From assembly GCA_016748015.1 (NCBI GenBank), contig JAAOMT010000183.1, positions 507,877 through 571,876 of the forward strand: a DNA stretch of 64,000 bases, written 5' to 3'. Source of the stretch: Geosiphon pyriformis (taxonomy: Eukaryota > Glomeromycota > Glomeromycetes > Archaeosporales > Geosiphonaceae). The notes below the pieces were generated by a model. That model was not told where the DNA came from. It saw nothing but the letters and a program-made list of their open reading frames with translations, and searched no databases. Of the stretch, positions 44,963 to 56,594 are shown one piece after another (position 1 is the first letter of the stretch; the number at the start of each line of letters is the position of its first letter). A program made the position numbers and the translations under genes.

Positions 44963-45249
44963 GCAGAAAAGTTTGTTTAAGATATGGTTCAATTCTTTCA
45001 AAATTTACACAGATAGGTCTTTGCAATATGCTGGTTCTGCTGAAGTTGTTAATAGAGTGGTTGTTTATTTTTTAGCTTTAGATATAAGTATTGATGTTAA
45101 AGTGTGTGGGCTTTTATCCTTTACTATAGCTAAATTATAAACTGTTGCCTTAGCTTTGGAATGTGTTCTATTTTCTTGTACCATAAAACTGTATTTAAAT
45201 AGCCAATTAATAATTAATACATGTATTTCTAAAACTTTGTTTAATATAC
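44963..45249 (+). pseudogene. LINE RNase H fragment right of the family B insertion
   Basis: The frame continues from 35079: KSLFKIWFNSFKIYTDRSLQYAGSAEVV, FLALDISIDVKVCGLLSFTIAKL, TVALALECVLF, YLNSQLIINTCISKTLF (quoted in parts). These match the RNase H of the LINE copy at 57.0-58.1 kb (YMDDSLKFAGSANVV). It is cut again at 45249 by an LTR that starts TGTTACTTAT. Confidence 0.85.
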
Positions 45250-46084
45250 TGTTACTTATAGAAATTTAGGAATTCTTAATAAGTATATAATAGCCAATCA
45301 GAAATAGATATAGTAAAAGAGGAATTTTAGGATTTTTTTAACGAATTACAAAATTTTTGGCTAAAAAAATTAAAGAAATTCAAAAAATCTTGTATAATAT
45401 TAATTATGTATATATAGTGAGAGTATTAGAAACAGAAAAAGACAAAATTTAATTCAGAATTGATACCAACAATAAATTTATTTAATATTCTTCTCTTTAA
45501 AAAATAGTTTTTTACAACTTGAAGAAGAATCAATCACATATCAATAAAAATCCATTTTTTCCAAATTCATATTATTATTACTTGATTAAAACATATTGAA
45601 ATCACTTTCACTCTATTAACACTTTATGTTAATAAAATTTAATACTTAATTATACTGAACCAATAGCTTTTAATTACAGTTATTAATGAAATATTAATTT
45701 TATTGTCTTTTTTTATTTTTCTTTATTTGTCTGTTATTTTTTTTTATTTTGTTTTTTGTTGTTTACTAACTGATTAAAAGATTAACATACAGCATTATTA
45801 ACATTAAGAAGTACTGGTAAAAGACTCGAGAAACAAGGATAGAAACTTGAAAATTGAGAATAGCTTATTAAAAAAAACTAGTCATTAAGCTAAGAAAAAA
45901 ATTTATAAAATAAACTTCCAAGAAAGTACTAAAACAATCATTGAATCTCTGTTTATTATACAAAAGACTTAACTAAAATCTTCAGATTACAAAAATCTTC
46001 AGAATTACCAATATTATTAAGCTATTAAATACTAAGTTATGAGTTTGTTATTTGTATTAACACTCTAAATAATTATCTGTAACA
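45250..46084 (+). repeat. LTR of a third Ty3/gypsy copy (family A-like, different U3)
   Basis: It starts TGTTACTTATAG and ends ATCTGTAACA, followed by TTTGGTG. U5 and the TATA-like region (ATTATGTATATATAG, near 45403) match family A, but the first 150 bp do not, and the palindromic unit array is missing. It interrupts the LINE RNase H fragment. No second LTR is seen, so the element is truncated. Confidence 0.8.
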
Positions 46085-47475
46085 TTTGGTGTTTTTTGTA
46101 AGATATAATTCAACAAAAAATTAGCACCAACAAATCATTCAAAACAGTGACAGAGAAACAAATTACTTAAAATTCATAAAAGCTTTATTCCAATACTATT
46201 ATACTTATCTTAAACTAACAAACAACAATTGGTCAATAAAATTAGTGTTCAATTGTTATGTCAACAAAAGAATTATATATTATTTAGAAAAACAAAGAGA
46301 TTTAGAAACTGTTTTTAACAATTTCTATAGTAAATTACTCTAAAGCATTACATGTTTATCAAACTATCTGTTTACACTACTGATCACAGAAATAAACCAG
46401 AAAATTAAAAACTATACACAACAAAAATTTTTTATTACTTTTGCTAAAAAGGAAAAAAAAAGATTATAAACCCCAGCAGAAATACCAAAGAAAACACAAC
46501 CACTTACTTAGAAGAAACCAAAAGTTGTTTCATCTATTAACTTATTATATTACTATACTTTGAGAAGTATTATTTACATAACATCAGCAGTTATATTCAC
46601 ATCAACTATAAAAACATTATTGGCAAAAATACTATTTCAGAGTAAATAAAAAAAAGCTAAACTATTAAGAACCTATGGTAATTACTTTAAAAAATTTAAA
46701 TTGTGACCAATCACACTATTAGAACTTTAATTATTATCACCTTAACCAAATTTCAGATTAATCAATAACTAAACAGATACAAAATCAGAAAAAAAGAAAA
46801 ACAACAATCAAGAAATTAATAACCAGAACCTAATTATAGATAAATCAGAATTACAAACTCTGATTGTTTAAACTTAACCAAACCTAAACAATTCAAAACT
46901 CACTCAGATTTTTTAATAAATCTTATCTTTAGTGATTATAATCAATCCACCAGTTGCATTAATAGCTGTTTAGCAACAATAACTTTAGTAACAACTACTA
47001 TAACAGCAATTACAACAACAATTATTACTTGTATCAATAGCCTATATACCAATTGTAAAACTTGAAAAATTCACTGACAAAGAAAATAACACATAAACAT
47101 GGCTTAATAATGTGGCAAAAGCCATTACAGTCAATAAATAAGACAATATTTAAGCTCTTTAGACCATTTTATACTTCTTATAAAATATTATTAATTCATA
47201 GTATTAAAGTTTAATAAATAAACTTTTAACTTTTGATGCATTTAAAACTGAATTTTTAAGATATTTTAGTAATAATAACAATATTAATTGCTTAATCATT
47301 GTCTTCACTATTATCAAATAAGGAAATACTAAAACAGTTACTACTTATTTGAAATGCTTTTATAAAAATCTGCACCAAATATAAGCAATTGATACAAATT
47401 ATTTTATAGCTTTACAAATTCTAAACCAGTTTATTCATGGCCTGTACAGTAGTTTTCTATAATATATATGCTTAT
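46085..47475 (+). pseudogene. Gag remnant of the third Ty3/gypsy copy
   Basis: The TTTGGTG...CACCAAC inverted repeat follows the LTR (46085-46131). Broken frames then match family A gag: LFTLLITEINQKIKNYTQQ, RTYGNYFKKF, AYIPIVKLEKFTDKENNT, FLRYFSNNNNINCL, LHQI..AIDTNYF, ILNQFIHGLYSS. It has many more stops than the copy at 1.8-3.8 kb. Homology ends near 47475. Confidence 0.8.
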
Positions 47476-48870
47476 TACATTTACAAATACTTGAACACAC
47501 TATTATATATCTCTAAAACCAGAAAAAATCAGCCAAAAATTAATGTATTAACCAAAAATTAATTTTAACCAAAATTAGCCAATGTGTTTTTTTTGTTATT
47601 ATATAGAACAAAAGAAAATTTGCACTTATAATCTTAATAAAACTGAATATTATAATTGGTTTAAATAATATAAAATTGACAAAAAAGCCAAAAAAACAAA
47701 AAAAAACTAAACTATTATTTTTTACAAAAAAAAAACTTTAAAACATTAAAATTATCAAAAATACCAGAAAAAAAATCTTTTAATATTTTAAAAAAATTGT
47801 TAAACAAAATATTAAGAATATAAAAAAATTGTTTTTTGAATATTTTAGCTTTTTTGGTTATTTGAACAACAATAAATAAAAAAATATAAGAAAAAAATAG
47901 CTTTGTTATTGGTTTTTTATTAAAAACTTTAAGATTTTTAAAAAAAACAAGAATTATATTAAAACTATTTCAAATAAGTTGTTTTAAAAAAACTTTTAAT
48001 TAAAGACAAAAAAATGTACTTAAAACAATAAAAGACTGTTTAACTACTATTTTATTTAAAAAAACTGCTTAACTATTATTTTATTTAAAAAAACTGTTTT
48101 TATAAAACATTAATAAATAGTTTTTACAATTATTAGAATTTTACTAATAAAAAAGTACTAGTTGTTTTAAGTAATAAAAAAATAAAAGTGATACAACTTT
48201 TTTATTTTTTGTTTAGGTCATAAAATTAAAAGAGAAAAAAGTTTTAAATTTTTTAAACTATATAATATATATATAATAATTAATAAAAATTATAATTTTG
48301 AATCTGTTAAAAAAAAAACAATTTTAATAAAATAATTAACATAATATTAAATTAAAATAAGATTATTTAATATAAAAAAAATAAACATTAAATTATTATT
48401 AATTATTTTTTTAACAAAATTAATTTTTTAACAATTATAATAATTTTAAAAAAATCTTTTAATTTGTTATTAATATTAAAAATAAAAATAAAAATACATT
48501 AAAACCAAATATTGTTTATTTATAATATACCAAAATTAAATTTACAATAATTCATAAAATTTATTTAATAAAAATAAATTTAATATATTTTAAAATTAAT
48601 ATTTAATATTTATATAAAACTTTTTTAATAATAATTATTAGTAATATTTATTCTAATATTAATAACAAAATTAATTAGTCTAAATACAAAAATTTTATAT
48701 TTAAAATTCAAATTAAAAACCAAATTCAAAATCTTAAAATATTAATTAAATATATTATAATATTATAATATTTATAACTTTAATTAAAACAATAATAATA
48801 AAATTTTAAAAATTATTTTTTTATTTAAATTTAAAACAAATAAATTTGGTTTAAATAAAAAAAAATTTAT
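47476..48870. other. Very AT-rich DNA, no gene seen
   Basis: Almost only A and T with runs and short direct repeats (for example a 40-base repeat of AAAACTGCTTAACTATTATTTT-like sequence at 48020-48100). It is probably transposon DNA beyond recognition, since it lies between two element remnants. Confidence 0.5.
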
Positions 48871-48879
48871 TATTATTAT

Positions 48880-50045
48880 ATATATAAAAGTAAAAACCAA
48901 TAAAAATTTTATAAAACTTATTTTAGACAATAAATTTATTAAAAACATTATTATTTTTTAATTAATAAATTAATTAAATTATTAAATTAATAAAATTGTC
49001 AATTTATTTGTTATTATAGCTAATAAAAAAAGATATTTATTAATAAAATCAATAAAATAGTTGTTAAAATTTTGGTAATAAATGCTGTTTAATATTAAGT
49101 TTTTATAAAAAATAATTGTTTTTCTAATTAATACTACTTTAGATTAAATTATTTAGAAATTACAATTAATTTATAAATACTTTAAAGCATTAGTTAATAT
49201 CAATTAACTTTAATTTAAAATTAAAAACTTTACTAATTAACCAATTATTAAAACTTACCAAATTTTATGAACTAAAAATTATAAAATTGATTTATTATTT
49301 ATTTTAAATTAAAGCACTAAAATTAAAACAGAAGATAAAAACAAAAAAAAACAATTTTAGATTACTATAATATCATAAGACTAAAATTAAAGATATTATT
49401 GCCCAAAGTTAGAGTGTTTAATTTGTTAGAAAATAATATTTTCAATAATTACTTGTATTATATCAGATAAAAATTATTAATAGTTTACTTATTACTATTG
49501 TAATTACTGCCATAAAAAAACTTATAATTATTCCAAATAACATGAAAAATAGAATAAAATTTTTGTATTGTCTTTAAAAAAATCTTAATAAATGTAATTA
49601 AATTGATATGTAATTTAGAAGAATTATCTGTAATTTAACTTGCCAATATACTATTCTTATTACTGATTGAGTAAAAAAAAGAATCTTTTTCAAAGCTGCA
49701 TATAATCAGCCTTTTAACCAAATTCATTATTATTCCCATAATACCAATTAACTTTACAATATGATAAAAGCCAAAGTTCAAAGTAGAACTGCTGAAAAAA
49801 TCCATTACTTTTTGAAATAATTGATAAAGTTGTTACTCACAATTCTTGAACTCTTTCCATGAATTTCAAAAGCATTATTAACAACTTTGCTTTAGTCATA
49901 AGGAACAAGAAGAATATTTGGCCCAAATTAATACTTATTTTTGGTGTTAAAACTGTAAGTCCCAAAACAATTATCTAGAAAAACCAATTCAATCTGAAAA
50001 TGATCTAAACCCTGAATTTGGAAATCTTAATTGACAATCAAGAAA
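48880..50045 (+). pseudogene. Heavily decayed family B-like protease and Cys-rich region
   Basis: Broken frames give FIKLILDNKFIKNIII near 48910 (active-site loop LILDS.SA.SII), KILVINAV near 49068, then CNYCHKKTYNYSK near 49500 (compare CYFCKAYHKKRFEYSK in family B), and NSFHEFQKHYQQLCFSHKEQEEYLAQINTYF near 49860-49940, where the family has LCEEYIMFC upstream of dUTPase. No dUTPase follows. Homology ends at about 50045, where composition switches to that of host genes. Confidence 0.6.
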
Positions 50046-50232
50046 ACTATCGTTTTTTTCAGGGATGTGCTCCATTTTTCTTCAATTTTGAATCGGTGTT
50101 GATTAAACTCTTTATAAAATTTTCATACCCAGATAATTTGTATTCCTTTACGAACTCACAAGTTCCGGGCGCTTTTCTTTAATACCTTTCCCCACATCAC
50201 TGCCACATTATTCTGCTACACCCTTTCCCATA

Positions 50233-50502
50233 TTGTCAACACTATTGTGCATTTTCGCATTGCTGTACTCGATCTGGATTCTACAATCCCCGAAAACTAC
50301 ACGCTTTCAGGTGGGTTTTGGAATAGCAATCGCTGTTTTACCTTTTTTGTTGGCGATTAATGTCGACCCATTGGAAAAGTTATGGTGGGCAATACCTTTG
50401 TGTATTCTTGTTGTCGAATCCGTAGCATTGTATTGGATTAGGAATTTCGAAGAGGTCTTTGTAAGTTTAGAGAACCTCAAATATAAGTTAAAGGGGGCTT
50501 GA
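50233..50502 (+). CDS. Small membrane protein with three hydrophobic segments (unknown)
   Basis: 89 aa, single exon, start at the first ATG. Hydrophobic segments lie at about 2-18 (TLLCIFALLYSIWIL), 27-43 (VGFGIAIAVLPFLLAI) and 50-68 (LWWAIPLCILVVESVALYW), with an amphipathic, Lys-containing tail (EEVFVSLENLKYKLKG). Codon use and composition are those of host genes, unlike the transposon remnant that ends about 190 bases upstream. No family is recognised. The small size and three helices would fit a subunit or accessory protein of an endomembrane complex, but this is a guess. Confidence 0.55.
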   Translation: MSTLLCIFALLYSIWILQSPKTTRFQVGFGIAIAVLPFLLAINVDPLEKLWWAIPLCILVVESVALYWIRNFEEVFVSLENLKYKLKGA

Positions 50503-50747
50503 TCAGATTCATGAAAAGTCCGGGAAATATCTGGTTTGGTTTTGAATAGATGAAACCTGATTTTTCTTATTTGCTATTAATTCTTTCAAGAATATTTAAA
50601 TTGTAGATTATCTATTGTACATAAAATCGAAAGGCTTACTCAACGTTTACCAGTCATTGCATGATTTCTTTCGTGAGAATATAGAAGAACCCTTGAATAC
50701 ATGAAATCTATCCATTTAAATTTTCGAGTTCCTGATTATAAACCATT

Positions 50748-52072
50748 CTATATTGTGGTTTTGTCTTTATTCTCCCAATAACCAGGTCCGTAGTTCACGA
50801 AAATTTGTTCGTGAGCCTTGGATTTTAATCAGCGGAAAATATCATTATTTTAAAATTCACAAATAAATAAGAAAAATCTGCATAACGTCCTATACTCTCA
50901 CCTTAATGTTATCCCGGGCGATGTAAAGAATTAACCAGCGATTGTTGTAGATTATATAAATACCTTCACCGTTTTGATTGTCTGAGATTCGAGAAATAGG
51001 AAGAAAATAATGAGCAAACAAAATACGAAATCCAACTTTTCAACTTTCAAAGTTACCATCACGATGGTTGGCAAATCGCAAATAATTCCCTTTGTGCTTC
51101 GCATCGATAGCAACTCGAGTAACTTCCCCATCTGTGTCTGTGACATTAACAAGATAATTGTATTCCCAGGCTAAAAATGCAGTGGAAAATGAATTTTATA
51201 AATGTGAATTAGGCCTTTGCTGAAAAAAACTGTGTCCTTAAATACCAACCATAATCTAAATCAACCTGTTCCAGGGAATACACTCCTATTTAATAAACGT
51301 GTGAAAATGGCATATGTTCAAAATAATAATTCAAATATTTTTATATATTATTGATCAAATACCGCAGTATATACCGAGGAGCTCTCCTTCCTTTATATCG
51401 CGGCTGGCAAACATTCCATAACGCACTACATCATTTACCCAACGAGCGTATACGCGCTCATCATCCATGTATGTTCCATTCTTTATTTCCTCTTCTATTT
51501 TCGAAATCTGAGGTTTATATTTCTCTGTGTCTTTGTATATACCATACAGAACATTTTGACCGATTTTGGTGCCTTCGTTATGAAGCAGTGTTTCCAGGTC
51601 GTGATTTTCGAGTAATTTTTCCACCTCTGGGACAACTTCCTGATAAAAGGATTGAAAAAATTGTATCAGGAACATCCCCCACGATTGTGATCGAATAAAA
51701 TGATCAGCGTACCGGAAAATGTATTGGATCAACATTAAATTCTTTCTTGAAATCCTTCATGAAAATATGTTTTAGCACGAATGCTCCATTGTCGAGATAC
51801 GTTAATGAGTGATTTGATTTATCGACTAATTCAATCCATTGGATCCCATTAATATCATAGTCTTCTTGAATGATGCTGCATAATTTTTCTCTGCTATAAT
51901 TTTCCCAGGCAAATAAACCCGAGACAAAGAGGACGAAAAGTGAGAGAATAGTAATAGGTTGGAATGTCAATGTAATTGTATAATTTTGAAATATGCAATT
52001 TTGGATACATGAATCCTCGGATATAGATTTTTTTACAGCTATTGAAGAAATTTGAATATTTTCTTTGGACAT
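50748..52072 (-). CDS. Membrane-anchored SET-domain protein (putative lysine methyltransferase)
   Basis: Six exons on the minus strand: 52072-51713, 51639-51363, 51285-51250, 51170-51057, 50981-50902, 50816-50748. All five introns are GT..AG, 73-85 bp, phases agree, giving 311 aa. A hydrophobic helix (about 38-56, ITILSLFVLFVSGLFAW) near the N-terminus suggests a membrane anchor. The SET domain spans about 190-302: YGMFASRDIKEGELLGIYCG, then YNYLVN, GNYLRFANHRD (the RF.NH S-adenosylmethionine/catalytic segment), RWLILYIARDNIK and IFVNYGPGYW, with the conserved Tyr. No pre-SET or post-SET Cys cluster is seen. The exact substrate is unknown. The 36-nt third exon and last two exons are easily missed. 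Confidence 0.85.
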
Positions 52073-52765
52073 TTTGACAACTTATCAGGACATTTTTCAT
52101 GCCAATGTGACTAAATACTGCCCAAGACCCAGAATCCTACATCAATTTAACAAATTTTCTGATATTAAATTATTTTTCAATGTTAAATCATATGAAAATT
52201 TTCATCTTTCCGACCACATTGTTATTTGTGTTTGCTTAGTAAAATCCCCGATTAAAAATGGTCAAAAGATATTTAAATAAATCGTTAATTGGGAGAGAAA
52301 TTATCAGCCAAGTATCAATTCATTATAAATTTACTTTTTTCTTTGTTGTGAATTATTGAATTGATTTATCAGAGTCATGCAACATTGATTTTAATCGAGA
52401 ATCAGACTTTTGAAAAGTTTAGCCATGAAGAAATTATTTATTAAAATATTAATCTAAGTTCTAATCTAGCATTGTATTTTTTTTTATCATTGTTGTTAAA
52501 CTTGGTAGATTTTACGGAATAAAAAATAATTTTATTTAAATTTTATTTTTGACGAAATTTTTGTTTAATACTTTGTTTATTATAAAGGGTTCTTTCCATT
52601 GGCTTATATAACTACTGCACTAAATCACATGTAAGATAATAAACTTTATTAATCAAAGCTCCTGTTCTCCTGTTTAAAAACTTTCAATAAATAAAGGATA
52701 TGTTTACCATTATTTTCAATATTAAGTTTTACATTACTCCTTCATCTACCTCACTAAGTTAATTA
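52073..52765. other. Upstream region of the SET gene, no further gene seen
   Basis: Composition falls to high A/T after about 52450. Short open frames at 52065-52280 lack any sign of coding. The promoter of the SET gene should lie in the first few hundred bases. Confidence 0.45.
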
Positions 52766-53190
52766 TAAGGTTTTGAGGATATACAAATCCTAAAGATTTT
52801 TTTGACTGCCACTTCCCTTAAAAATGCTCTATAAGTCTTTTATAGGATTTAGTTCGGGACTGTTGATTATTGTCTTGAAGAAATTCGTTGGCTGTACAGC
52901 TGTTACCTCAGATTCTCATATAAGACACTTTTAAATTGTTTTTAAATAACTTTTCTAATAATGTTGGTAATAATATTGGAGAATTCCTTCTAAAATATTG
53001 TCCTGATTTTTTTGATTTTGAAATATGATAATGGATCTTTGACCCCTAAATGTTTGTTTGTCATTGTGAAAAAAAAAAGGGGGAAAAAGATGCACTGAAT
53101 TTATAATATTGTTAATTTGTTTTAATTGTAATAGGTTGCACTTGACTTTTTTTGAAGTTTTAATAAAGATAATCGTTAAGACATACATGG
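52766..53190 (-). pseudogene. Tc1/mariner-type transposase fragment (decayed)
   Basis: The minus strand reads NSPELNPIKDL, then a stop in place of Trp, then SIFKGSGSQKNL near 52850-52795. This is the third-carboxylate motif (SPDLNPIENLW) of Tc1-like DDE transposases, with Glu changed to Lys. Upstream sequence (VTAVQPTNFF, NQKNQDNILEGIL) is compatible but weak. No terminal repeats were found. Confidence 0.45.
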
Positions 53191-53599
53191 GTTTTAATTT
53201 AAAATATGGTTGTTAACATAATTAATCAATTACGTATTTGCTTTAAATTTTTAACAAACAGATTTTATTATTTTAACCTTTGTTGATTAAAATATTAAAT
53301 ATTGATAAAGAATGTGGCTGGTTACACGTAGAAAAACGCATGAATTGTTTCTACTATGTAATAATTCACTCTTATTTAGAGCATTCAAAAAAATATTGAT
53401 AAAGCATATCAATTACAAATATATGTGGTGCCCTGACAATTGGGATATGTAGTTTCGTGCCCCAAATCAAAATATCATTCTTTCTTTAAGCATTAATTCT
53501 AACTCTAATCCTAATTCTAGCCATATTTAGGCCAATTTTAATTTGAGGTAATTGTGATTTTAGCACAACATATATATATATATAATTTATTCTTTACTT

Positions 53600-54268
53600 A
53601 GAAAAAGTTTGTGATTGTTTGTAATTATTGCAATTACTACAATCTTCACAATTGTTAACAACTCCTGCAACTATTTTAATATTATAACAATTAATACTTT
53701 TTGTTGTTAATTAGTAAAATAATTTTTTATTTTCTTTGTAAATTAATCAATTTTCTTTTTAGTTATTAAGCTGGTTTTTCTTATTATTAAGTTAACAAGT
53801 TTTGTGTAATTTGCTTCTTTTATTGTTATTTTATAGATTTTAATGTTAAATAAAAGTAATTAAATTTTTTAATAAGTTTGTTTTTAATTTTGCAATAAAT
53901 TAATTCAAAATCTGGATATTAAATTAGTAATTATTGGTTTTTAATTATCTAATTTTTTATAAAAATTTATTGTATTTTTTAATATAAATTATAACAAATT
54001 TAGTTGGTTTTTGCTTAATATTTCAAAATTAATTTTTTAAAAATAATCAAGATATTATTATTAGTAAATTGCTCAAAAAAAAACAATTTTAAATGTTTGC
54101 TAATTAACAAACAAAATAACTTAATTTTCAAACTATTTATTAGTAGTTTTTTTAATATTTTTGTTGTATTTTTTTTATTTGTATTTACTATTTTGGTTAT
54201 TTTGTTAAATTAATTTTGTAAACTGGTTTTAATATTTTTTTTAAAAACTTTGAAATTTTTGTAATATA
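53600..54268 (-). pseudogene. Family B gag remnant, split by a Tc1-like element
   Basis: Nucleotide order tracks the family B gag on the minus strand (42.6-43.2 kb), for example TTAGTTATTAAGCTGGTTTTTC (compare CAGCTGTTAAGCTGGTTTTTCC) and the GATATTATTATTAGTAAATTGCTC region. It continues beyond the transposon (TAAGATGGCTATATTTTTG at 55540, compare TAAGCAGTTGCCATTTTTTC at 43213). It is very decayed, with no open frame. Confidence 0.65.
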
Positions 54269-55537
54269 CAGTCTGAAACCAAAAAAATTGGACAAAAAAA
54301 TGCATCTTACAAGATTTAATCTAGTTTAACCAATTTTGGTTAGATTGTGGTGAGATTAGTTGGAAATGAATGTGAAAGTAAGTAACTATTGGCTTATATA
54401 TATTTTTTTAATTCTCATGCAAAAATGGCAACATCCAAGCAAAAAATACAACAACAAACAGTATTGTATTTTTGGAACCAAAGAATATAAATTGCAGCAG
54501 AAATACAGAAGTAAACAAATATATCATGTTCTATTATTTACAATATTCTTAAAAAACTCAAAAAAACCAGGGTGATAGAGCATGCAGATGGAAATGGTCG
54601 GCCAAAAAAGATTAAAATGGTTACTTTGCAAGTATTACAATTATACATCAAATGGGATTTCTCAATTTTAATAAAAACTTTGACAACTTTGTTGTCAAAA
54701 ATAAATGTAGAGGTATCCTATAGAACAATTGGGAGACATTTAGTATTTCTTGGTTACAAAAAAAACTTTCCTTGGGCCATCTCAATGCTTATTAATAAAC
54801 ATAAAAAGAGATGTTTGAAATAAACTTACCAACACTTGAATGACAATTGGGACCAAACTGTTTTTACAGATAAAATAGTCTTTTGTTTATTCCAGAACAC
54901 ACTAGAACATTGGTATAGAAGTTTATGGCCCATCCATGTCATTCCAAAAAATCGAACAAAAGTCTTTGCTTAAGGTAGTTTCTATAAAAAAGAAAAAACA
55001 AGTTTATTTTGTTTTACTGAAATAATAAATAGTCATTTTTACATAAAAATTCTTCATACTTATCTGTCTGAAATTAGAGGAATGTTTGAATGTAGGTGGC
55101 AGTTTTAGCAAAACAATGATCCAAAACACAAAAGCAAAGTTTCCCAAGCTTTTATAGTTGTTAATATTAATAATGTTTTTAACTGGTCTGTCAATTCACC
55201 CAATTTAAACCCTATTAAAAACTTGTAAGCTATTGTCAAGAATAAGATAGAAAAATGAATATCTAAAAATTGTAACCAGTTAATGCAGTTTATGAAAAAA
55301 AAATGGCAGATAATTTCCAAATCTATCTTTATTGAGTTAGTAGGATTAATAAAATAGCATTGTGAAATAGTGATTGTGAATAAGGGAAAAAAAATATTAT
55401 ATTAATTTTTTATTAATTTTTTTTAATAAAATAATGTGCTTTTTATCTTTCTAATAATATATTTTTTGTAAAATTTGATCCATTAATTAAAGCACAATAA
55501 TTAGTTTTTTGTGTCCAATTTTTTTTGTTTTATACTG
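54269..55537 (+). mobile_element. Tc1/mariner-type DNA transposon with terminal inverted repeats
   Basis: It starts CAGTCTGAAACC and ends in the inverse of CAGTATAAAACA. Both ends share AAAAAAATTGGACA in inverse, and both are bordered by TA, the target dinucleotide of this superfamily. Length is 1269 bp, the size of a Tc1 element with a single gene. It sits in the middle of a family B gag remnant whose sequence resumes on the right. Confidence 0.88.
54420..55375 (+). pseudogene. Tc1-like transposase (inactive)
   Basis: Broken frames: helix-turn-helix region near 54440-54570, GNGRPKKIKMVTLQ and VSYRTIGRHLVFLGYKK (54590-54765), then VFTDKIVFC (first Asp, near 54862), QNNDPKHKSK (second Asp, near 55113) and NSPNLNPIKNL, where the third carboxylate of ENLW is Lys, near 55193. 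Several stops, including one replacing Trp after KNL. It is dead by both stops and active-site change. Confidence 0.85.
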
Positions 55538-55539
55538 TA

Positions 55540-56590
55540 TAAGATGGCTATATTTTTGTTTTTGTTTTTTTTTTGTTTTTTTTTTGTTTTTTTTCTTAAA
55601 ACAAATTTAAAAATATTTTTAGTGTTTTTTTTTGTTTGCTAATTTTTTTTAAATAATTACATAAATTAATACTAATGTAAATTTGTTTTGATTATTAAGT
55701 TAAACTTTTGATAATATAAAATTTTTTAAGTTAAAAAAATAATTAAGTAATAAGTTAAGTATTTAAACTTAAATAAATAAAACTAAAAATAATATAAATA
55801 TAACTTGTTTTTAGTTTTTTGTTTAGATATTTGCAAATATTTAACAGTAATTTTAATATATTATAAATTGTTTAATTAATTTAAAAAGTTTTTTTTGTTG
55901 TTGTTTTTTGGTTTTAATTTCAAATTAAGTAAAAATTATTAGGTAATAAAATGTTTTTTTATAAAATATTATAATATTATAATTAAGTTCTTAAAAATAA
56001 GTATTAAGTATTTTATAATTATATTTAAAATATCAAAATTTTTCTAATAATAAATATAAATTAACTAGTAAAATTTTAAAATTATTATATTAAAAATAAT
56101 AATTATTTTGAATAAAACTTTTTATTATGTTAAATTTTTAAAAAAAATTAAATATTACCAAAAATTTAGTTGATTTTTTTGATATAATTATTTTAATTTG
56201 TTGTTAATTTTATTGTTATTAAAAATTTAATAATTTTTAAAAGTTAAATTCTTTTTAAGTATTTTTTTATATTTTAGATTATTTATGTTATTAAATTTAT
56301 AATAAAATAACTAATTTATACTAATTATTTTATATAATTACTTTACAACAAAAGTTTTTACAAAACTTCTTAATTATTAACTTTTTAATAATATATATTT
56401 TTTTATAAAAAATTTTAATTATAAGCTATTTAATAAAAAAAACCAAATAAAAACAAATAAAACTAAAATATTTTTTATTTAAATTTAAAATTAATTAAAT
56501 TGTTATTAAAATTGGTAATTAATTAATTTTAATATATTAGTTAAAAATAATAAATTTTAAAACAAAGTTTAAATATATAAAAAGTTTTTA
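55540..56590. other. Very AT-rich DNA with a (GTTTTTTTT)n run
   Basis: The first about 40 bases continue the family B gag remnant. T-rich GTTTTTTTTT repeats follow at 55556-55600, then almost pure A/T with no open frame. Confidence 0.5.
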
Positions 56591-56594
56591 AATT

